From the NCBI GenBank assembly GCA_031431475.1, contig JANPDL010000013.1, positions 1 to 11,825 on the forward strand: 11,825 nucleotides of DNA, in the 5' to 3' direction. The notes under the pieces are model-generated. The model saw only the letters and a list, made by a program, of their open reading frames with translations. It ran no database searches and was not told where the DNA came from. This stretch comes from JADCCX01 sp031431475. GTDB lineage: Bacteria > Pseudomonadota > Alphaproteobacteria > Rhizobiales > Beijerinckiaceae. A program made the translations under genes and the position numbers. Positions 7,815-11,825 of the stretch are shown here, one piece after another. The first letter of the stretch is position 1; each line of letters begins with the position of its first letter.

Positions 7815-7855
7815 GGCGGGATGAATATCTCGCACACTACCCGCTTTTGCCGAAG

Positions 7856-7881
7856 CATCAATTCTTGATGGCTGCCATCAA
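7856..7881. promoter_or_regulatory. Dyad with two alternative pairings upstream of the MFS operon
   Basis: On the plus strand CATCAA (7856-7861), TTGATGG (7865-7871) and CCATCAA (7875-7881) follow one another with 3-nt spacers. The middle arm can pair with either outer arm: 6 bp on the left, 7 bp on the right. The 17-bp symmetric unit ends 50 bp upstream of the MFS ATG and lies just after the deacetylase stop. Its place and symmetry suit an operator for a transcription factor. Transcription leftward is not followed by a U tract, so it is a poor terminator. Confidence 0.4.
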
Positions 7882-7886
7882 TCACG

Positions 7887-8816
7887 TCAGGCCAGCATGA
7901 GCGTCTTCACATGGGCCGAGGCGCTTTCAGCCAGACCCACGAGATCATAGCCGCCCTCCAGCACCGAAACGATGCGCGATGCACAGCGCCGGTCAGAAAT
8001 CGCCATGAGTTGTCGCGTCGCCCAAGCGAAATCCTCTGCCTCAAGTTGCAGATTGGCCAGTGGATCGCGATGGTGCGCGTCAAAACCTGCCGAGATGACG
8101 ATGAGGTCGGGCCTGTGCGCATCGATCCGGGGAAGGATGACAGACGTCATCGCGGCGCGGAAAGCCTCGCCACCGTCTCCGGCCTGCAGCGGCGCATTAA
8201 CGATGGTGCCATGCTCGCCGGTTTCGGATTTGGCACCGGTGCCGGGATAAAGCGGCATCTGGTGTGTGGAAGCATAGAGCACTGTCTCATCACCCCAGAA
8301 GATATCCTGCGTGCCATTGCCATGGTGGACATCCCAGTCGATGATCGCAACGCGTTCGGCTCCATGCACTTTCTGGGCATGGCGGGCCGCGATGGCTGCC
8401 GTGTTGAAGAAGCAGAAGCCCATGGCGCGGTTCATTTCTGCGTGATGACCTGGCGGGCGCGCCGCCAGAAAGGCATTCTTCGCTTGCCCCGCAAAAACAG
8501 CATCCACCCCTGCCGCCGCCCCGCCCAGTGCTCGCAAGGTCGCTTCCATCGTACCCGGCGACATCAGCGTATCGGCATCGATGCCAGCGAAGCCTTCCTT
8601 CGGGGCAATGCTGTGGATGGTGTCGATATAGCTCACGGGATGGGCCAATTCAGCCATTATGAGGTCCGCAAGCGGCGCCTCGGCGCGAAAAAGACTATCA
8701 AAATCGCTCGCAGCGAAGGTTTGCCGCAGTGCACGCAGCCGGTCCGGGCGTTCCGGATGGCCCTCGGGTACCACGTGACGCACAAAGGCATCATGGGTCA
8801 GAAACAGCGTTGTCAT
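7887..8816 (-). CDS. Histone deacetylase family protein (class II-type amidohydrolase)
   Basis: This zinc-dependent amidohydrolase of the arginase/deacetylase fold has 309 residues and a complete active site. Seen: HPERPDRL at 20-27; RPPGHHAE at 120-127 with the paired catalytic H124/H125; GFCFFN at 133-138; IDWDVHHGNGTQ with zinc ligands D162 and H164; SAGFDAHHRDP with the third ligand D246; and EGGY with Y290, the transition-state tyrosine. Bacterial relatives remove acyl groups from polyamines, lysine side chains or small amides, and the wording here resembles the class II/HDAH-like group more than AcuC. It has no signal peptide and should be cytoplasmic. It is the first gene of a leftward run. 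The transporter gene starts 72 nt after its stop, so it may or may not share that transcript. The ribosome binding site (GGGG about 9 nt before the ATG) is mediocre. Confidence 0.93.
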   Translation of the reverse strand: MTTLFLTHDAFVRHVVPEGHPERPDRLRALRQTFAASDFDSLFRAEAPLADLIMAELAHPVSYIDTIHSIAPKEGFAGIDADTLMSPGTMEATLRALGGAAAGVDAVFAGQAKNAFLAARPPGHHAEMNRAMGFCFFNTAAIAARHAQKVHGAERVAIIDWDVHHGNGTQDIFWGDETVLYASTHQMPLYPGTGAKSETGEHGTIVNAPLQAGDGGEAFRAAMTSVILPRIDAHRPDLIVISAGFDAHHRDPLANLQLEAEDFAWATRQLMAISDRRCASRIVSVLEGGYDLVGLAESASAHVKTLMLA

Positions 8817-8989
8817 CAGTTGTTGCCCCGCAGGCTGCGCATCGTGAACGAGCGCCCGCCATTAACCATGTTTCATATCCGAGTATGATGCATTGCAGCA
8901 ACTTCCGACTGTTGCCGATTTGCACTCGCATCCGACCTCAAAATTTGTTACTGATTGTTTACTATAAAGCTGAATTGAGCGGATTTCAC
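8817..8989. other. Divergent intergenic region between the deacetylase and L,D-transpeptidase genes
   Basis: This 173-bp region must carry both promoters. Its right half (about 8938-8972) is distinctly AT-rich. A reading frame open through it on the plus strand is only an in-frame extension of the transpeptidase gene without lipoprotein or coding character. I see no strong inverted repeat. Confidence 0.5.
8963..8968 (+). promoter_or_regulatory. Candidate -10 box for the L,D-transpeptidase gene
   Basis: TATAAA lies 21 nt before the ATG at 8990 within an AT-rich stretch. TTGTTA at 8945-8950 is only 12 bp upstream, too close for a normal -35 box, so the promoter would be weak or would depend on another factor. 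Confidence 0.25.
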
Positions 8990-9589
8990 ATGCGTAAGAC
9001 ACTTCTCATCTCCGTCATTGGTCTGGCGACACTGGTTGCCGGTTGCCGCACCGAAACCTTTTCGGATCCTGCTCTTTCGGCGAAAGACGTGGAACTTCTG
9101 GCCCTGACCCCCGCCTTTGCGCGCAACCAGGATCCGTTCCGCATGCGTCAGCGCATGAAGGACAATACAGGACAGGAGCCGGGCACGATCGTCATCGATT
9201 CCGACTCGAAATTCCTGTATTTTGTCGAGGGCAATGGCTCGATGCTGCGCTACGAGATTTCAGTCGGCGCTCAGGAATTTACCTGGCGTGGTGATGCAAA
9301 GGTGCTTCGCAAGGCTGAATGGCCACAATGGGTCCCGATGGAAGAAGCCCGCAAGTTGAATCCGGCGCTTCCTAAGGTTGTACTTGGCGGGCCAGATAAC
9401 CCGCTTGGAGCCCGCGCGCTTTATCTCCATGATGAAAATGGCAAGGACACCTACATTCGCATCCATGGCACAAATGAGCCGGAGTATATCGGCCAGAACG
9501 TCTCCCTCGGCTGTATCCGCATGCACAATGTCGATGCGATTGATCTGCACGAACGCGCCAAGATCGGTGCGAAGGTTGTGGTTCGCTGA
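8990..9589 (+). CDS. L,D-transpeptidase (YkuD domain) lipoprotein
   Basis: This 199-residue enzyme forms 3-3 peptidoglycan cross-links or attaches proteins to peptidoglycan in the periplasm. The N-terminus MRKTLL plus a hydrophobic stretch ends in the lipobox LVAG-C with lipidated C19, so the protein should be membrane anchored. The YkuD domain covers about 65-199. Seen: WRGDAKV near 99, W111/W114 followed by P116, GGPDNPLGARALYL at 133-146, and the catalytic core HGTNEP (159-164) with IGQNVSLGCIRM (167-178), giving H159, C175 and R177. The ATG at 8990 is chosen because only this start gives a proper signal sequence; upstream extensions do not. Hyphomicrobiales carry many such enzymes and use them in polar growth and in fixing outer-membrane proteins to the wall. 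Which job this one does is not visible. The gene stands alone and ends in a strong terminator. Confidence 0.95.
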   Translation: MRKTLLISVIGLATLVAGCRTETFSDPALSAKDVELLALTPAFARNQDPFRMRQRMKDNTGQEPGTIVIDSDSKFLYFVEGNGSMLRYEISVGAQEFTWRGDAKVLRKAEWPQWVPMEEARKLNPALPKVVLGGPDNPLGARALYLHDENGKDTYIRIHGTNEPEYIGQNVSLGCIRMHNVDAIDLHERAKIGAKVVVR

Positions 9590-9615
9590 TCAGATTGAGC
9601 TGACAGAATTTGAAG

Positions 9616-9641
9616 AAGCCCCGGAATTCCGGGGCTTTTTT
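9616..9641 (+). terminator. Intrinsic terminator after the L,D-transpeptidase gene
   Basis: A perfect 22-bp palindrome (AAGCCCCGG, AATT, CCGGGGCTT; 9616-9637) runs into six T residues (9636-9641), 26 nt after the stop codon. The tail points rightward, so it ends the transpeptidase transcript. The hairpin may also slow the convergent metC transcript, whose stop lies just beyond at 9648, but the minus-strand tail is poorer. Confidence 0.92.
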
Positions 9642-9647
9642 GTTGGC

Positions 9648-10841
9648 TCAGGCCGCCGCCTTCACCAGTCGCCGGAAACCTGATGCGAGATCAGCCTTCA
9701 GATCACGGTTGGACTCAAGCCCTATCTGCAGGCGGATGCAGGGGCCGCCCGGATCGAATTTCGACACCGTCCGGTATTCCGTACAATCGAATGGTACGGC
9801 AAGGCTTTCGTAGCCTCCCCATGAAAAGCCCATGCCGAACAGACCGAGGCCGTTCAGCATGGCTTCTACAGCTTTGTGAGGAACAGGCTTCAGCACAATG
9901 GAAAACAGGCTCGACGAGCCCTTGAAGTCGCGCTTCCAGATAGCGTGGCCCGGATCATCCGGCAGTGCGGGATGCAGGACGCGCAACACCTCAGGGCGCT
10001 TCTGGAGCCAGCGCGCCATTTCAAGAGTCTTCTTCTCCTGCGTCCGCAACCGTAACTCCATGGTGCGCAGACCGCGCAGGCCCAGCCAGACATCCTCGGG
10101 ACTGGGACAGGCACCGAAGGCAATGAACGTGTCGCGCAACTGCTTGATGCAGCGCTCGTTGGCCGAAATCATGCCGAGCAGGATATCGGAATGTCCGCCC
10201 AGATATTTGGTGCCGGCCTCGATGGCGAGATCGACACCGCGCTCATGCGGCGGAAACAGCAGCGGGGTTCCCCATGTGTTGTCGGTCAGCACGACGGCAC
10301 CATGGGCATGAGCGACTTCGGCAATGGCGGGAATATCCTGCATCTCGAAGGTCTGCGAGCCCGGCGCTTCGGTATGGACCGCTGTCGTGTTCGGTCTGAT
10401 CAGTTTCTTGATCCCCGCGCCGATCAACGGATCGTAATAGGTCGTCTCGACGCCCATGCGCTTCAGCACGCCATCGCAGAAGTTACGCGCGGGTCGATAA
10501 ACCGAATCCGGCACAAGGAAATGATCCCCTGACTTGAGGCAGGACATGAAGGCGATGGTGACCGCCGCCAGTCCCGATGGAACCAGCACGGTTCCTGCGG
10601 CACCCGAAAGCTCGGTCCAGGCTTTCTCCAGCGCTTCTGTCGTCGGCGTGCCGTGGGTGCCGTAAACGAAGCGGGCGTGATGACGGTCGTTCAGCGCGGC
10701 GACGGTGGGCTTCAGAACTGTCGAGCCCCGATAGATCGGCGTGTTGACGAAGCCGAATTGCTCATCAGGATTGCGCCCCCCCAGCATCATCTTTGTGGTC
10801 AGGTCGAGCCGCGCATGCCGGGCGGCGGTCATTTTCTTCAT
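9648..10841 (-). CDS. metC: Cystathionine beta-lyase MetC
   Basis: This PLP enzyme of the Cys/Met metabolism family splits cystathionine to homocysteine, pyruvate and ammonia in methionine synthesis, and often also degrades cysteine. It is cytoplasmic and 397 residues long, normal for the family. Seen: YGTHGTPT at 60-67, where Y60 would reach the PLP phosphate of the partner subunit; VPSGLAAV at 87-94 in the phosphate-binding loop; Y115; EAPGSQTFE at 158-166; TDNTW with D187, which pairs with the PLP nitrogen; and the Schiff-base lysine K212 in EAGTKYLGGHSD. EAPGS and the tryptophan-rich GFSWGGYESL near the C-terminus point to a beta-lyase rather than a gamma-synthase. The ATG at 10841 is preferred to a TTG at 10916, whose extra 25 residues do not resemble the family. 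It is divergent from aapJ, a gene pair I recall from other rhizobia. Confidence 0.93.
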   Translation of the reverse strand: MKKMTAARHARLDLTTKMMLGGRNPDEQFGFVNTPIYRGSTVLKPTVAALNDRHHARFVYGTHGTPTTEALEKAWTELSGAAGTVLVPSGLAAVTIAFMSCLKSGDHFLVPDSVYRPARNFCDGVLKRMGVETTYYDPLIGAGIKKLIRPNTTAVHTEAPGSQTFEMQDIPAIAEVAHAHGAVVLTDNTWGTPLLFPPHERGVDLAIEAGTKYLGGHSDILLGMISANERCIKQLRDTFIAFGACPSPEDVWLGLRGLRTMELRLRTQEKKTLEMARWLQKRPEVLRVLHPALPDDPGHAIWKRDFKGSSSLFSIVLKPVPHKAVEAMLNGLGLFGMGFSWGGYESLAVPFDCTEYRTVSKFDPGGPCIRLQIGLESNRDLKADLASGFRRLVKAAA

Positions 10842-10984
10842 GGAAGCGAACTTTCTGAGGGAAACTGGCTCTATCAGCTCTTGTCCGCCGTATCGCGTCA
10901 AGTCTGGCTGGATCAATGATTGTGATCGTGTCTATGATTGGTGTTGAGGGATGCCCGCGAACAGGCTGGCTGGAGGGTAATATT
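10842..10984. other. Divergent metC-aapJ regulatory region
   Basis: These 143 bp should hold the promoters of both genes. A minus-strand TTGACG at 10896-10901 could be the metC -35 box, though no convincing -10 follows. Two short direct repeats stand out: ATGATTG at 10916-10922 and 10934-10940 (18 bp apart), and CTGGCTGGA at 10904-10912 and 10966-10974, the second running into the aapJ ribosome binding site. Confidence 0.35.
10972..10977 (+). promoter_or_regulatory. Strong ribosome binding site for aapJ
   Basis: GGAGGG stands 7 nt before a GTG at 10985. It fixes the non-ATG start of aapJ, which also begins a proper signal peptide. Confidence 0.8.
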
Positions 10985-11825
10985 GTGAAAATAACAAAAA
11001 TCGTGAGTTTGGCGTCTAGTCTCGTCGTGACGATGACAGGAATTGCCGCAGCGCAGAACCGCTTGCCAACGCTGGAAGCCATAAAGCAAAGAGGGCTGAT
11101 TGTCTGCGGAGCCAATACCGGCCTGCCTGGATTCAGCGTGCCGGATCGTCAGGGCAACTGGAGCGGCATGGATGTGGATTTCTGCCGGGCCATCGCCGCC
11201 GCCATCTTCAATGATCCGGCCAAGACACGGTTTATCCCGACATCCTCGGTTAATCGGTTTGCATCCCTGCAATCGGGCGAAATCGATGTGTTGTCCCGCA
11301 ACGTGACCTGGACGTCATCGCGCGATACGTCGCTGGGGTTCAATTTCGGACCCGTGACCTATTACGACGGTCAGGGTTTCATGGTGAAAAAGAGCGCCGG
11401 AACAAAATCCGCCAAGGACCTTTCTGGCGCAACGGTCTGTGTCAATCAGGGCTCGACGACGGAACTCAACCTCGCGGATTATTTCCGCACCAACAACATG
11501 CAGCTCAAGGTCGTATCCTTTCCGACCGGCGAGGAATCCGTGAAAGCCTATGAGGCAGGTCGCTGTGACAGCTTCACCACCGATGTGTCCGGGCTGTACG
11601 CAGAGCGGCTGAAGATGGCCAATGTGGCTGATCACATGATCCTGCCCGAGATCATTTCCAAGGAGCCGCTGGCTCCCGCCGTGCGCCATGGTGATGACCA
11701 GTGGTATGATATCGTGAAATGGGTTCAGTACGCGATGATCACGGCAGAAGAGCTCGGGGTGACCAAAGCCAATGTCGATGAGCAGCTGAAGTCGACCAAC
11801 CCCGACGTTCGGCGTCTTCTGGGTA
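10985..11825 (+). CDS. aapJ: General L-amino-acid ABC transporter periplasmic binding protein AapJ, 3' end missing
   Basis: This is the solute receptor of the broad-range polar amino-acid permease AapJQMP (BztABCD type), acting in the periplasm. About 280 of roughly 340 residues are present before the window ends, without a stop. The N-terminus VKITKIV plus a hydrophobic core gives a Sec signal peptide with likely cleavage after GIAAA (residue 23). Seen in the mature part: LIVCGANTGLPGFS, the GMDVDFCRAIAAAIF block, LQSGEIDVLSRNVTW, TYYDGQGFMV, STTELNLADYFR, AGRCDSFTTDVSGLYA and ILPEIISKEPLAP, all worded like rhizobial AapJ. The GTG start follows a strong ribosome binding site. aapQ, aapM and aapP would be expected to the right. 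The frame is intact throughout. Confidence 0.95.
   Translation, partial: MKITKIVSLASSLVVTMTGIAAAQNRLPTLEAIKQRGLIVCGANTGLPGFSVPDRQGNWSGMDVDFCRAIAAAIFNDPAKTRFIPTSSVNRFASLQSGEIDVLSRNVTWTSSRDTSLGFNFGPVTYYDGQGFMVKKSAGTKSAKDLSGATVCVNQGSTTELNLADYFRTNNMQLKVVSFPTGEESVKAYEAGRCDSFTTDVSGLYAERLKMANVADHMILPEIISKEPLAPAVRHGDDQWYDIVKWVQYAMITAEELGVTKANVDEQLKSTNPDVRRLLG

Noticed and set aside
7865..7881. Hairpin after the deacetylase gene as a terminator
   Set aside because: The 7-bp stem is moderate in G+C and no U tract follows in the leftward direction; an operator or alternative-pairing role fits better.
7911..8888. A 325-codon open frame on the plus strand opposite the deacetylase gene
   Set aside because: It has no recognisable motif and mirrors the conserved deacetylase; it also has no supported start site.
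8729..8989. N-terminal extension of the L,D-transpeptidase reading frame
   Set aside because: It overlaps the deacetylase gene and would bury the clear lipoprotein signal sequence that starts at 8990.
10842..10916. Longer MetC starting at a TTG at 10916
   Set aside because: The extra 25 residues do not resemble the family N-terminus, and the ATG at 10841 gives the normal length.
1..11825. Defence island, prophage, integron or transposon content
   Set aside because: Every substantial gap is accounted for by metabolic, transport or envelope genes with uniform codon use. No transposase, integrase, nuclease, repeat array or tRNA-like sequence was seen.

Overview
The window looks like ordinary chromosomal DNA from an alphaproteobacterium, most likely of the order Hyphomicrobiales (Rhizobiales). 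The reasons are the high G+C content, a general L-amino-acid permease binding protein (AapJ type) divergent from a cystathionine beta-lyase gene, a DUF3422 protein, a polar-growth style L,D-transpeptidase lipoprotein, and a formate-tetrahydrofolate ligase whose wording resembles rhizobial homologues. Ten protein genes fill almost the whole window. I see no tRNA, rRNA, CRISPR array, phage gene, insertion sequence or toxin-antitoxin pair. The genus cannot be settled from the sequence alone.

Left part (1-4626): xdhA (xanthine dehydrogenase FeS/FAD subunit) reads leftward out of the window, and xdhB would be expected just beyond the edge. A 111-bp intergenic region separates it from the divergent fhs (formate-tetrahydrofolate ligase, probable TTG start with a good ribosome binding site). 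Forty-one bases after fhs, and probably in the same transcript, comes a DUF3422 membrane protein of unknown function whose layout recalls CorA/RMD1-type proteins. A perfect 11-bp inverted repeat covers the DUF3422 stop codon.

Middle part (4732-8816, all leftward): in transcription order, a class II-type histone-deacetylase-family amidohydrolase, a YcaD-like MFS transporter, a short-chain dehydrogenase very like human HSD10, and an Ldh2-family hydroxycarboxylate dehydrogenase (HcxB/YbiC-like). The last three are closely packed and look like a small uptake-and-oxidation unit for an unidentified hydroxy acid. A dyad with two alternative pairings lies between the deacetylase and the transporter and may be an operator.

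Right part (8990-11825): a rightward L,D-transpeptidase lipoprotein gene ending in a strong intrinsic terminator; the convergent gene metC (cystathionine beta-lyase); then a 143-bp region and the divergent aapJ, the periplasmic binding protein of a general L-amino-acid ABC transporter, cut off by the right edge. aapQ, aapM and aapP would be expected beyond it.

No clearly new multi-gene system was found. The points most worth a second look are the DUF3422 protein, the MFS-SDR-HcxB cassette with its upstream dyad, and the inverted repeat at the convergent gene ends near 4640.
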